The notes under the pieces were generated by a model. The model saw only the letters and a program-made list of their open reading frames with translations, did no database searches and was not told where the DNA came from. Shown one piece after another: positions 9,305-17,974 of a stretch of 64,000 nucleotides of DNA; positions within the stretch are counted from its first letter, which is position 1; each line of letters opens with the position of its first letter. The translations under genes and the position numbers were made by a program. The DNA lies in assembly GCA_902597795.1 (NCBI GenBank), contig CACJZA010000001.1, positions 62,001 through 126,000 of the forward strand, read 5' to 3'. The DNA is from an uncultured Alphaproteobacteria bacterium. GTDB taxonomy: Bacteria; Pseudomonadota; Alphaproteobacteria; HIMB59; GCA-002718135.

Positions 9305-10433
9305 CTCTGTTTTTAATTATTAAGTCTAAGCATGCCATTCGTACTGCAACACCCATAGCGACCTGTTCTTGTATTAAGCTTCTCGTGATGTCATCAGCAA
9401 GTTTGGAGTCTATTTCTACTCCACGGTTCATTGGACCTGGATGCATAACGAAAGCATTTTTTTTTGCATATTTAAGTTTATTGTAATCTAAACCATACTT
9501 TTTAAAATAAGTCTTTTGATTTGGCATTATTTTTCCAACTATTCTTTCTTTTTGAATACGTAGCATCATAACAATATCACAATTCTGTAATCCCTTTTTC
9601 ATTTCCGTATAAACGCTCACAGGTAGTTTATTTAAACTTTTTGGTAACCATTCTTTAGGCCCAATAACATTTATTTTTGCACCTAACTTTGATAGTATGA
9701 TTATGTTTGATCGAGCAACACGGCTATGTAAAATATCCCCGCATATAGCAATTTTTAATTTTGAAAAATTTTCAAATTTATTTTTTATAGTAAGTGCATC
9801 TAATAACGCTTGTGTAGGATGCTCATGACTACCATCACCAGCGTTAATTACTGACGCATCTACAGTTTCTGAAATTTTTTTACTAATTCCTCCCTCTGGA
9901 TGTCTGACAATTAAAACATCAGGATTCATTGAATTAATTGTAGTCATAGTATCGAGTAAGGTCTCACCTTTGTTAATAGAACTATCTTTTACAACTACAT
10001 TAATGAGATCTGCTCCTAGCCTTTTAGCAGCAACTTCAAAACTTGTTCTTGTTCTTGTTGAATCTTCAAAAAAAAGATTAAATATTGTTCTTCCTTCTAG
10101 AACATTAATTTTTTTAATTTTCCTTTTATTAAAAGTTATATATTTTTTAGATTCATCTAAGATGTGCTCAATTTCTTTCTTGGTTAAATCAGCTGTTTCT
10201 ACTAAATGAATTTTTTTAAAAATATTTTTACTTCTTTTTAATTTGATATTTGTTTTTAAAGAAATCGATGAATAATATTTTAAAGCTATTTTTTCTGCAT
10301 CTTTAAGAATTCTTGAACCTGTAGATGACCTGATCGCTTTTAATTTTGGCAATTTCACTTTCATTTGCCAATATTTTGAATTTTCTCTTTTATATAATTT
10401 TATATGTCCTGATTTAAGTAACTTTGAATTCAT
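9288..10433 (-). CDS. pyrB: Aspartate carbamoyltransferase with an integrase-arm-like N-terminal extension
   Basis: 381 residues, about 70 longer than usual for catalytic ATCase. Residues from about 73 on are a full PyrB: the carbamoyl-phosphate motif FFEDSTRTRTSFE, DGSHEHPTQALLD, and HPGPMNRGVEI near the end. It condenses carbamoyl phosphate with aspartate in pyrimidine synthesis. Residues 11-58 (LYKRENSKYWQMKVKLP..., RSSTGSR, DAEKIALKYY) instead resemble the N-terminal arm-DNA-binding domain of tyrosine integrases. No in-frame ATG, GTG or TTG lies between residue 24 and the ATCase domain, so the extension appears translated. pyrC, normally next, is absent. Confidence 0.9.
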   Translation of the reverse strand: MNSKLLKSGHIKLYKRENSKYWQMKVKLPKLKAIRSSTGSRILKDAEKIALKYYSSISLKTNIKLKRSKNIFKKIHLVETADLTKKEIEHILDESKKYITFNKRKIKKINVLEGRTIFNLFFEDSTRTRTSFEVAAKRLGADLINVVVKDSSINKGETLLDTMTTINSMNPDVLIVRHPEGGISKKISETVDASVINAGDGSHEHPTQALLDALTIKNKFENFSKLKIAICGDILHSRVARSNIIILSKLGAKINVIGPKEWLPKSLNKLPVSVYTEMKKGLQNCDIVMMLRIQKERIVGKIMPNQKTYFKKYGLDYNKLKYAKKNAFVMHPGPMNRGVEIDSKLADDITRSLIQEQVAMGVAVRMACLDLIIKNRDDFSK

Positions 10434-10471
10434 ATGTGCTAATAATGTGTAAGTGTGTGTAAACTAATTTA

Positions 10472-10930
10472 TTAATTATTTCTATATCTATCTAAATATC
10501 CTTGTAAGATATAAGCAGCCGATTGTTGATCAAGTTTGCTTTTTATCTTTGTTTTACTTAAATCGGCTTTTCTCATTTCTTTAAAAATTACATCTGATGA
10601 AAATCTTTCATCCCAAAGAGCTGTAGGTTTGTTAAAAAAGGTTTGAAGATTAATATTAAAATCTCTTACTAATTGGCTTTGTTTGTTTTCACTATTATCC
10701 AGGCTTATCGGAAGACCAAGAATAAATCCACCAATTTCATACTCTTTCAAAATATCTTTCATGATAATTAAATCTTTATTAGTTCCTTTTCTTTGTATAA
10801 TTGAAAGAGGTGTAGCGATTATTTTTGATCTATCGCTTACTGCAACACCAATCGTTTTAGTTCCTAGGTCTAGACCTACAAGTATTTGTGATGTATTAAG
10901 GCCATCGATTAAATTATTTTGATCATTCAT
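10472..10930 (-). CDS. ruvX: Putative pre-16S rRNA nuclease / Holliday junction resolvase RuvX (YqgF)
   Basis: A 152-residue RNase H-fold protein. The motif GLDLGTKTIGVAVSD is the first catalytic strand, followed by GGFILGLPISLD and WDERFSS, the YqgF signature with its conserved acidic residues. The family finishes the 5' end of 16S rRNA and has been proposed as a junction resolvase. I take ATG 10930 (MNDQNN) rather than a 13-residue-longer start at 10969, because 10969 would lie inside gatC on the other strand. Only 17 bp separate it from the divergent gatC start. Confidence 0.85.
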   Translation of the reverse strand: MNDQNNLIDGLNTSQILVGLDLGTKTIGVAVSDRSKIIATPLSIIQRKGTNKDLIIMKDILKEYEIGGFILGLPISLDNSENKQSQLVRDFNINLQTFFNKPTALWDERFSSDVIFKEMRKADLSKTKIKSKLDQQSAAYILQGYLDRYRNN

Positions 10931-10935
10931 ATAAT

Positions 10936-10939
10936 GGAG
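10936..10939 (+). promoter_or_regulatory. Shine-Dalgarno for gatC TTG start
   Basis: GGAG eight bases before TTG 10948. It decides the unusual start of gatC; an ATG at 10934 is out of frame. The site lies in the 17-bp gap between the divergent ruvX and gatC starts, so promoters for both genes must sit inside the opposite coding region. Confidence 0.6.
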
Positions 10940-10947
10940 CTCATAAA

Positions 10948-11235
10948 TTGAAGATTGATAAAAATACAATAAATAAAATTGCTCGTCTATCTAGAATAAA
11001 GTTAGATGATAAAGAATCTGAAGATTATATTAAGGATCTTAATTCCATTTTAGATTGGGTAGAGCAGTTAAATGAAGTAAATACTGAAAATGTAGAACCG
11101 TTAAGTAACATTTCATCATCAATTTTACCTAAAAGAGAAGATGTATCTAATGATACTAATTCTAGTGAGGAAATTCTTGAAAATGCTCCTGATAAACTCG
11201 AAGGTTTTTTTGCAGTACCAAAGGTAGTAGAATAA
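10948..11235 (+). CDS. gatC: Asp/Glu-tRNA(Asn/Gln) amidotransferase subunit C
   Basis: A 95-residue GatC. The N-terminus KIDKNTINKIARLSRIKL and the C-terminal APDKLEGFFAVPKVVE are the family hallmarks. GatC wraps GatA and GatB and stabilises the complex that converts mischarged Glu-tRNA(Gln) and/or Asp-tRNA(Asn) to the amide form. TTG start with a good GGAG ribosome site. Its stop shares one base with the gatA ATG. Its position first in gatC-gatA-gatB indicates one operon. Confidence 0.93.
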   Translation: MKIDKNTINKIARLSRIKLDDKESEDYIKDLNSILDWVEQLNEVNTENVEPLSNISSSILPKREDVSNDTNSSEEILENAPDKLEGFFAVPKVVE

Positions 11236-12659
11236 TGTCTAAATCATCTTTGAAACAAACATTAAAAGATCTCGATACAAAAAAAATATCAATAAGAGAA
11301 TTAAATCAGGATTATTTAAAAAGAATTAAGGAAAAAGAAAACTTAAATGTATTTATTCATTTTAGTGAAGAGAATGTTTTAAAGCAGGTAGATAACTTAG
11401 AGAAAGATAATTCAACAAAAAAATTAAAAGGTATTCCGATTGCAATCAAGGATCTATTTTGTACTAAAAGTATGCCTACAACCGCAGCTTCAAAGATTTT
11501 AGAAAATTTTAATCCGACTTATGAATCATTTGTTACTCAAAAATTATTAGATGAAGGATCTATTTTTGTTGGTAAAACAAATCTTGACGAGTTTGCAATG
11601 GGCTCAGCAACTAATACAAGTTTTTTTGGCAATACAATCAATCCTTTATCAAAAGATAATAAGCCTTTAGCTCCTGGCGGATCTTCTGGTGGTTCCGCAG
11701 CCGCAGTTGCTGCAGATTTATGCTTAGGTGCAACTGGAACAGACACAGGTGGATCAATAAGACAGCCAGCTAGCTTTTGTGGTGTTGTTGGTATCAAACC
11801 AACATATGGTTTATGTTCACGATGGGGTATAGCTGCATTTGCATCTAGTTTGGATCAAGCAGGAATTTTTTCTCATAATGTTGAAGATGCATCAATATTA
11901 TTACAATCAATCGCTGGGTTTGATCAAAGAGATAGTACAAGTGCTAAAGTAGATATTCCAAATTATTTTGAAAAGTTAGATGATGATCTAAATGGGAAAA
12001 CTGTTGGTATACCAAAAGAGTATTCTATTGATGGTACACCAATGGAAATAAATCAGATATGGGAAGATGCTATCAAAGTTTTAGAAAAAAAAGGTGTTAA
12101 AATTAAAAATATTTCACTTCCTCATACTAAATATGCACTTCCTACTTATTATATAATTGCTCCTGCTGAAGCTTCCTCAAATTTAGCTCGTTATGATGGA
12201 GTAAAGTATGGTTTTAGATCTGATGAAATTAATTCTCTTGATGATATGTATGAAAATACAAGAGCTCAAGGTTTTGGAAGAGAAGTAAAAAGAAGAATTT
12301 TAATAGGAACATACGTATTATCTGCAGGCTATTATGATGCATATTATCTTAAAGCACAAAAGGTGAGAAAATTAATAGCCAATGATTTTAATGAAGCTTT
12401 TAAAGAATGTGATTTTATAGTTACTCCTACTGCACCAAGTGCTGCATTTCCCTTAAATGAAAAACAAAATGATCCTATCAAAATGTATTTAAATGATGTG
12501 TTTACGGTTCCTGCTTCTTTAGCAGGCCTACCAGGTATTTCTATTCCCTTTGGGAAAGATAAAAATAATTTACCACTAGGTATTCAAATATTAGGAAAAC
12601 ACTTTGATGAACAACAAGTTTTTAATGCTGCTATATCTCTAGAAAGATCATATGAATAA
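11235..12659 (+). CDS. gatA: Asp/Glu-tRNA amidotransferase subunit A
   Basis: A 474-residue amidase-signature enzyme that releases ammonia from glutamine. The Ser-cisSer-Lys triad is visible: Lys about 71 in PIAIKDLF, cis-Ser about 151 in [10 protein letters not shown] and nucleophile Ser about 174 in [14 protein letters not shown]. The C-terminal [10 protein letters not shown] and [12 protein letters not shown] complete the fold. Length is normal. It overlaps gatC by one base and gatB by 8 bp, consistent with 1:1:1 translation of the complex. Confidence 0.95.
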   Translation: MSKSSLKQTLKDLDTKKISIRELNQDYLKRIKEKENLNVFIHFSEENVLKQVDNLEKDNSTKKLKGIPIAIKDLFCTKSMPTTAASKILENFNPTYESFVTQKLLDEGSIFVGKTNLDEFAMGSATNTSFFGNTINPLSKDNKPLAPGGSSGGSAAAVAADLCLGATGTDTGGSIRQPASFCGVVGIKPTYGLCSRWGIAAFASSLDQAGIFSHNVEDASILLQSIAGFDQRDSTSAKVDIPNYFEKLDDDLNGKTVGIPKEYSIDGTPMEINQIWEDAIKVLEKKGVKIKNISLPHTKYALPTYYIIAPAEASSNLARYDGVKYGFRSDEINSLDDMYENTRAQGFGREVKRRILIGTYVLSAGYYDAYYLKAQKVRKLIANDFNEAFKECDFIVTPTAPSAAFPLNEKQNDPIKMYLNDVFTVPASLAGLPGISIPFGKDKNNLPLGIQILGKHFDEQQVFNAAISLERSYE

Positions 12660-14118
12660 TCTAGTAAAAGGTGAAAAGCATGATTGGGAGATGGTAATCG
12701 GCCTTGAAATACATGCTCAAGTAAAATCAAATTCTAAATTATTTTCTTCATCATCAACAAAATTTGGCTCATTACCAAATAGTCAAGTGTCTTTAGTCGA
12801 TGCTGCTATGCCAGGAATGCTGCCTGTTATTAATAAGTATTGTGTGGAACAGGCAGTAAAAACTGGAGTTGGTTTAAATGCTAAAATTAATAATTATTCT
12901 GTCTTTGATAGAAAAAATTACTTTTATGCTGATCTTCCACAAGGATATCAAATTAGTCAGTACAAATATCCAATTGTTGGAGAAGGAAAAGTTACAATTG
13001 ATTTTAAAGATGGAACATCGAAAGATATTAGAATTGTAAGATTACATTTGGAACAAGATGCTGGTAAAAGTTTACACGATCAAAATCCCTCAAAAACATA
13101 TGTAGATCTTAATAGATCTGGTGTTGCTTTAATGGAAATTGTTAGTGAACCTGACATTAGAACGCCTGATGAAGCTGGAATGTATATATCCAAAATCAGA
13201 TCAATTTTAATGTATTTAGATACATGTGATGGAAATATGCAAGAGGGCTCATTAAGAGCAGATGTAAATATTTCAGTAAGAAAACCTGGTGAAGAATATG
13301 GAACTCGTTGTGAAATTAAAAACTTAAACTCTATAAAGTTTATTAAGCAGGCTATTAATTATGAAGCAAAAAGACAAATAGAAATATTGGAGTCTGGTGG
13401 TTCTATTGAACAAAACACAATGCTTTTTAATACATCCACTGGTAAAACTAGACCCATGAGAAATAAAGAAGAAGCTCATGACTATCGATACTTTCCTGAT
13501 CCAGATTTATTACCACTAGAAATTTCTGAAGAAGAAATTGGAAAGATTAAATCATCAATACCAGAGCTTCCAGATGAACTTAAGAATAGATTTATTGAGA
13601 CTTATAAATTGTCTAACTATGACGCCTCAGTATTAACTGCTGAGAAACAAACATCTGATTATTTTAATGAAACAATTAATTCAGATTCGGAATTAAAAAA
13701 TCATGCAAAAATAGTTGTAAATTGGATTACTTCTGAATTATTTTCATTATTAAACAAAAATAATCTAGATTTAAATAACTCTCCGGTATCACCTGAAAAC
13801 TTAGGACAACTTATAAAGTTAATTTCTACAAATGAAATTTCTGGCAAAATTGCAAAAGATGTACTGGAAGATATGTTTTCTTCAGGAAAAACAGCTAGAC
13901 AAATCGTAGATGAAAAAGGTTTGCAACAGGTTACAGATCAGGATGAAATAGCAAAAGTTATTGATGAGGTCATTGCAGAAAATCCAAAAATGGTCGAACA
14001 GTATCTTGCTGGTAAAGATAAGCTATTAGGTTTCTTTGTTGGTCAAGCAATGAAATTGACTAAGGGAAAAGCAAATCCAAAAATATTAAATGATATTTTA
14101 AAAAGTAAACTAAAATAA
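12652..14118 (+). CDS. gatB: Asp/Glu-tRNA amidotransferase subunit B
   Basis: A 488-residue GatB, the kinase/tRNA-binding subunit that activates the mischarged aminoacyl group by ATP-dependent phosphorylation. Motifs: [11 protein letters not shown] at the N-terminus, [17 protein letters not shown] near residue 85, and [21 protein letters not shown]. The C-terminal about 140 residues form the YqeY-like helical tRNA-binding domain ending in [13 protein letters not shown]. Its last 9 bp overlap the opposite-strand membrane protein gene. Confidence 0.95.
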   Translation: MNNLVKGEKHDWEMVIGLEIHAQVKSNSKLFSSSSTKFGSLPNSQVSLVDAAMPGMLPVINKYCVEQAVKTGVGLNAKINNYSVFDRKNYFYADLPQGYQISQYKYPIVGEGKVTIDFKDGTSKDIRIVRLHLEQDAGKSLHDQNPSKTYVDLNRSGVALMEIVSEPDIRTPDEAGMYISKIRSILMYLDTCDGNMQEGSLRADVNISVRKPGEEYGTRCEIKNLNSIKFIKQAINYEAKRQIEILESGGSIEQNTMLFNTSTGKTRPMRNKEEAHDYRYFPDPDLLPLEISEEEIGKIKSSIPELPDELKNRFIETYKLSNYDASVLTAEKQTSDYFNETINSDSELKNHAKIVVNWITSELFSLLNKNNLDLNNSPVSPENLGQLIKLISTNEISGKIAKDVLEDMFSSGKTARQIVDEKGLQQVTDQDEIAKVIDEVIAENPKMVEQYLAGKDKLLGFFVGQAMKLTKGKANPKILNDILKSKLK

Positions 14119-14451
14119 TAATACTAGAGAAGATACTCTATATCCATAGTAAATAAATACAAATAATATAATAAAAATACTTCCCCTATAATTTTCTGCG
14201 GATCTCCAAACACCAATAGATATAAAAATTGTTATTAAAATTAAAAATAATTTTGAGATAACGCTAAGATTATTTAAATTAAAGATTGATAAATAATTAG
14301 ATCTTTCTGATAATTCTGAAGAAAGATACTTATCAATTTGTAATAACACTAATAAAAGAAAACCATAAATTAACTCTCCAGCAATCCAAAAAGATTTCCA
14401 TAGCTTTATTTTTCCTTCAAAAAAATCTTGTATCAAGTTAATTTTAATCAT
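14110..14451 (-). CDS. Small membrane protein, unknown function
   Basis: 113 residues with three hydrophobic segments (roughly residues 21-40, 60-82 and 88-111). The short N-terminal cytoplasmic stretch is basic ([13 protein letters not shown]). No catalytic motif is recognisable. It is transcribed with the DUF4198 gene upstream on the same strand (35-bp gap), and its 3' end overlaps gatB tail to tail. A role linked to the neighbouring DUF4198/HupE pair is possible but unproven. Confidence 0.6.
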   Translation of the reverse strand: MIKINLIQDFFEGKIKLWKSFWIAGELIYGFLLLVLLQIDKYLSSELSERSNYLSIFNLNNLSVISKLFLILITIFISIGVWRSAENYRGSIFIILFVFIYYGYRVSSLVLLF

Positions 14452-14486
14452 CCTAAATTATTAATTCTTAAATATCATAAGTAAAC

Positions 14487-15299
14487 TTATTTATCTGGTG
14501 TTTCTAAAGTATAGGATGTCCACAAAGAATGCCATTTTGCATAATTATCTTTTTTCTTATTACTCCCTTCAATTATAACAACACTTTCAATTAGATATTT
14601 TGTATTTTTTTTAAAGAGATAATCAAAATATCCTCCCTCATTTGTTCTAACATATTCTTTTCTAAAATAACCATTATTTAAACTCATAATAGAAACCTTA
14701 TGATCAGCTAGTATTTTATTATTATATTCTAATAGAATTCTTTTACTTTTATTTAAATTTTTAAGAGGATTGTCTAAAAAAATTAATTCAAATTCCATAT
14801 TTGTATCGATATCTTTACCATCAAAATTTTCCACGCTAATTAATGACTTTGCATATCTTTTATAACTTTCAAAAAAATTTTCTGGATAGTTATTTTCTCT
14901 ATGTTTTTGAGCTAAATTTGGATAACCTTTCTCTCTTGTGAATATTTCAAATTTTACTAATTTTTCATATTCAATATATTTAGTAACTGATTCAATTTGT
15001 ATTACATTTAATCCTTTGAATGTTTTTTTAATATTAAGAGCTGGAATATCACCTAATCTACCCTTAATTTTTAATTTATTATCTTCAGCATACAAGAATG
15101 CAATTTTAAAATATTCTTTTGTAAATGGTATTGGTGATCCTTCAAAATTTTCTCCTATAAAGATATTTGCCACAGCTATTTCATTATTTGATAAGTGATA
15201 ATTTTTTGGATCAATCCAAAATTCATGACTAAAAGAGATTTTTGTTATTGAAGTTAAGATAATAATAAATATTAATCTTTTTAAAGTAAATTTCATCAT
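14487..15299 (-). CDS. DUF4198-like periplasmic protein
   Basis: 270 residues with an N-terminal signal peptide (basic start, hydrophobic core ending near ISFSHEFW). The mature start HEFWIDPKNYHLS is characteristic of DUF4198 proteins, which often accompany metal transporters and have a beta-rich periplasmic domain. The first mature residue is a histidine, a plausible metal ligand. It is divergent from a HupE-type gene, and the two ATGs overlap within a single CATG. A joint role in nickel/cobalt or other metal uptake is inference from family associations. Confidence 0.65.
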   Translation of the reverse strand: MMKFTLKRLIFIIILTSITKISFSHEFWIDPKNYHLSNNEIAVANIFIGENFEGSPIPFTKEYFKIAFLYAEDNKLKIKGRLGDIPALNIKKTFKGLNVIQIESVTKYIEYEKLVKFEIFTREKGYPNLAQKHRENNYPENFFESYKRYAKSLISVENFDGKDIDTNMEFELIFLDNPLKNLNKSKRILLEYNNKILADHKVSIMSLNNGYFRKEYVRTNEGGYFDYLFKKNTKYLIESVVIIEGSNKKKDNYAKWHSLWTSYTLETPDK

Positions 15300-16455
15300 G
15301 TTCTCTTATATAAAAATTATAAAGTTATATCTATTTTTAATTCTAGTATGTTTATTAAATTTATTTTCAACATCTTCTATTAGCCATGAAATCAAGCCAT
15401 CTATTGCAGATTTTACTTATGATGAAAAGTATTTGAATTTTAAAATAAGATTAAACGCTGAATTGATATTATCTAATATTGATGCATCTACTTTTTCTAA
15501 TACAGACTCTTCATCATTAAGTGATATTTATGATAAATTTAGAATTTTAAGCAAAAAAGACCTTGAAGAAATGTTTCAAAATTCTTGGAGTGAAATAAGT
15601 TCTAATATTGATATTAAAATTAATAATGAAACAAAGAAAATAAATTTAATTAAAACTGAAGTTGAAGATATAAAAAACTTTGAAATAAGTAGAGATACGC
15701 ATGTTTATTTTAGAGTTTTATTGGACGAAAATTCTGAACAATTTACATTTAGGTGGGTTAAAAACTATGGCTCTATTATTCTAAGAGAGAATAATAATAA
15801 CAAATCAGAAGATGAATTAGTTACAGAATATTTGAAATCAGGAATTGAATCAAGTCAATTTTCATTTAAGGAAAATAATTTTAGTAAAACATTTAATAGC
15901 TTCACAAAATTTTTTGTATTAGGAATTCAACATATAATTCCAAAAGGATTAGATCATATTTTGTTTATTTTTGGACTTTTTTTATTTTCATCATCTTTAA
16001 AGAAATTAATTTCACAAATAACTATTTTTACCATTGCTCATTCAATTACTTTAATTTTCGTTTCCTTATCGTTAATGAAGATCAATCCCCAAATTGTTGA
16101 ACCTATCATTGCGCTTTCTATATTTTATATAGGATTAGAAAATATTTTTAAAAAATATATAAAAGAATATTTAAGATATGTTGTAATTTTGTTTTTTGGA
16201 TTACTTCATGGTTTAGGATTTGCATTAGTTTTGAGTGATATAGGTTATAGGAGCACTGATTTATTTATAAATCTCATTTCTTTTAATATTGGTATTGAAG
16301 TTGCCCAAATATCTATAGTAGTGGTTCTATATCTATTGGTTGCGTTAAACTTTGCAAAAAATAAAAATTATAGAATATTTTTTCAAGTTCCAACTTCTAT
16401 ATTAATATCTAGTATTGGTTTATATTGGTTTTTTGAAAGAATTAATTTTTTTTAA
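15298..16455 (+). CDS. HupE/UreJ-like membrane protein with extracytoplasmic N-terminal domain
   Basis: 385 residues. A signal peptide (hydrophobic residues about 8-27, then SISHEIKPS) leads into a periplasmic domain of about 170 residues. The C-terminal half has six or so helices starting FVLGIQHIIPKGLDHILFIF. GxxHIxxGxDHxLF with its paired histidines is the HupE/UreJ_2 signature of putative nickel or cobalt permeases; further motifs are FTIAHSITL and FGLLHGLGFA. No hydrogenase or urease genes are present, so the metal and its client enzyme are unknown. Confidence 0.75.
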   Translation: MFSYIKIIKLYLFLILVCLLNLFSTSSISHEIKPSIADFTYDEKYLNFKIRLNAELILSNIDASTFSNTDSSSLSDIYDKFRILSKKDLEEMFQNSWSEISSNIDIKINNETKKINLIKTEVEDIKNFEISRDTHVYFRVLLDENSEQFTFRWVKNYGSIILRENNNNKSEDELVTEYLKSGIESSQFSFKENNFSKTFNSFTKFFVLGIQHIIPKGLDHILFIFGLFLFSSSLKKLISQITIFTIAHSITLIFVSLSLMKINPQIVEPIIALSIFYIGLENIFKKYIKEYLRYVVILFFGLLHGLGFALVLSDIGYRSTDLFINLISFNIGIEVAQISIVVVLYLLVALNFAKNKNYRIFFQVPTSILISSIGLYWFFERINFF

Positions 16456-16574
16456 TAAAAATATCTAATCTCTCTTAGTATAACACTTTAGCTTTGACCT
16501 TATTATTTCAGTAATTACATAAATTTAAATTATATTTCATTTTTTAATTGTGTAGATTTTCTTTATCAATTAAA

Positions 16575-16592
16575 AATAATAATAATAATAAT
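16575..16592. repeat. AAT trinucleotide microsatellite
   Basis: Six tandem AAT units in the 147-bp gap (16456-16602) before the glycan-type genes, ending 10 bp before ATG 16603. Copy-number change would alter leader length near the ribosome site. Apart from this run and general AT-richness the gap shows no clear terminator or gene. Confidence 0.7.
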
Positions 16593-16602
16593 AAATGACT
16601 AT

Positions 16603-16842
16603 ATGAATTTATTTAATATTACTAAAATTAATCTTTTAATATTTTTCATATCTCTATTACTTTATAGTAGATATTCTTATGCTTATCTTGACCCTGGTAC
16701 TGGAACTTTAATTATTCAATCAATAATTGCAGGTATAGTTGGGTTTTTAGCTACTATAGGTATTTATTGGGTGAAATTTAAATTAATACTTAAAAAATTA
16801 TATTTACATATTTTTAAAAAAAATAAAAAAATAGATAAATAA
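16603..16842 (+). CDS. Small LDPGTG-type membrane protein of polysaccharide clusters
   Basis: 79 residues: a signal-like first helix, then YLDPGTGTLIIQSIIAGIVG leading into a second membrane helix and a lysine-rich cytoplasmic tail (KLYLHIFKKNKKIDK). The motif LDPGTGS.xxQ followed by a helix recurs in small membrane proteins encoded beside capsule, teichoic-acid and sulfatase-type genes; its biochemical role is not known to me. The next gene, a CDP-glycerol transferase homolog, begins 1 bp after its stop, which supports a glycan-assembly context. Confidence 0.65.
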   Translation: MNLFNITKINLLIFFISLLLYSRYSYAYLDPGTGTLIIQSIIAGIVGFLATIGIYWVKFKLILKKLYLHIFKKNKKIDK

Positions 16843-16843
16843 G

Positions 16844-17971
16844 TTGTTGAAAATTTTTCTAAAATCTTTTTTTGACATTACAAAATTTTTTAAAATAAAA
16901 CCTCATATTAGACCGATAGTTTTTTATTCTGAAAATAATAATAGTTTAATTTATTTTAAAGGTATAATTGATGAGTTATTGCTTTTAAATATTAAAATTT
17001 TTTATGTTACATCTGCTTTAAATGATACGATGTTACTAAATAAAAATTCAAATATAAAAAGTTTTTTTATTGGTAACGAAACTTTAAAAACAATATTTTT
17101 TAAAATTTTTAATTCTAAGTTAATGGTTTTAACAATGCCAGACTTAAATTCTTTTCATATTAAAAGATCAGCATATGACACAAAATACATTTATATACCC
17201 CATAATATTTTAAGTATTCACATGGTATTTAAAAAAAAAGCCTTTAATAATTATGATTATTTTTTTTGTGCAGGACCTCATCATAATTCAGAATTAAATG
17301 AAACTGAAAAAATCTATAAACTTAATGAAATAAAAAAAATAAATTTTGGATATAATAAAATTGATATGATGAATAAAAAATTTAAAACATTTACTTATGA
17401 TAAAAATGAAAAAAAAATAATTATAGCTCCAACATGGGGTAAAAATAGTATTTTAGAAAAAATTGGTTTGGAATTAATAGCAATACTTCAAAAAACTAAT
17501 TTAATAATAATAATTAGACCTCATCCGGATACAATAACAAATTTGAAAAGTAATTATTATAAGATTAAAGATAAATTTTATAATCAAAATAATATTATTT
17601 TTGAGGAAGAAAATAGTAATCTTAGCTCTTATTATGAATCGACTTTAATGATTAGCGATTGGTCAGGAGCAGCATTTGAATATGCATTTGGATTAGAAAA
17701 GCCTGTTTTGTTTATTGATGTTGAAAAAAAAATAAATAATACAGATTTTATAAAATACAAATCAATTCCATTGGAAGTTCAGCTTAGAGATGAAATTGGC
17801 AAGGTTGTCAAAATTGATGATATTAAAAATATAAATCAAATAATATTTGAAATTATTAGAAAAAAAGATGAGTATAGAAATAATATTATTCTAAAACGTA
17901 AATCATCAATCTATAATTTTGGAAATAGCTCTAAAATAGGTGCTGATTATATCTTTAAATTAATTAGTTAG
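16844..17971 (+). CDS. CDP-glycerol glycerophosphotransferase family protein
   Basis: 375 residues with a TTG start. The C-terminal half carries family motifs of TagB/TagF-type GT-B transferases: IIIAPTWGKNSILE near residue 192, IIIRPHPDT near 222 and MISDWSGAAFEYAFG near 268, followed by KPVLFID. These enzymes move glycerol-phosphate (or ribitol-phosphate) from a CDP carrier onto a glycan. It is somewhat short and lacks an obvious extra acceptor domain. With the LDPGTG protein and the following sulfatase-fold enzyme it suggests phosphate-decorated surface glycan. The acceptor is unknown. Confidence 0.75.
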   Translation: MLKIFLKSFFDITKFFKIKPHIRPIVFYSENNNSLIYFKGIIDELLLLNIKIFYVTSALNDTMLLNKNSNIKSFFIGNETLKTIFFKIFNSKLMVLTMPDLNSFHIKRSAYDTKYIYIPHNILSIHMVFKKKAFNNYDYFFCAGPHHNSELNETEKIYKLNEIKKINFGYNKIDMMNKKFKTFTYDKNEKKIIIAPTWGKNSILEKIGLELIAILQKTNLIIIIRPHPDTITNLKSNYYKIKDKFYNQNNIIFEEENSNLSSYYESTLMISDWSGAAFEYAFGLEKPVLFIDVEKKINNTDFIKYKSIPLEVQLRDEIGKVVKIDDIKNINQIIFEIIRKKDEYRNNIILKRKSSIYNFGNSSKIGADYIFKLIS

Positions 17972-17974
17972 TAA

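Noticed and set aside
9288..10433. pyrB extension as a start-codon misannotation
   Set aside because: Between residue 24 and the ATCase domain there is no in-frame ATG, GTG or TTG, and the extension itself resembles a known domain. Initiation at a rare ATT codon cannot be fully excluded.
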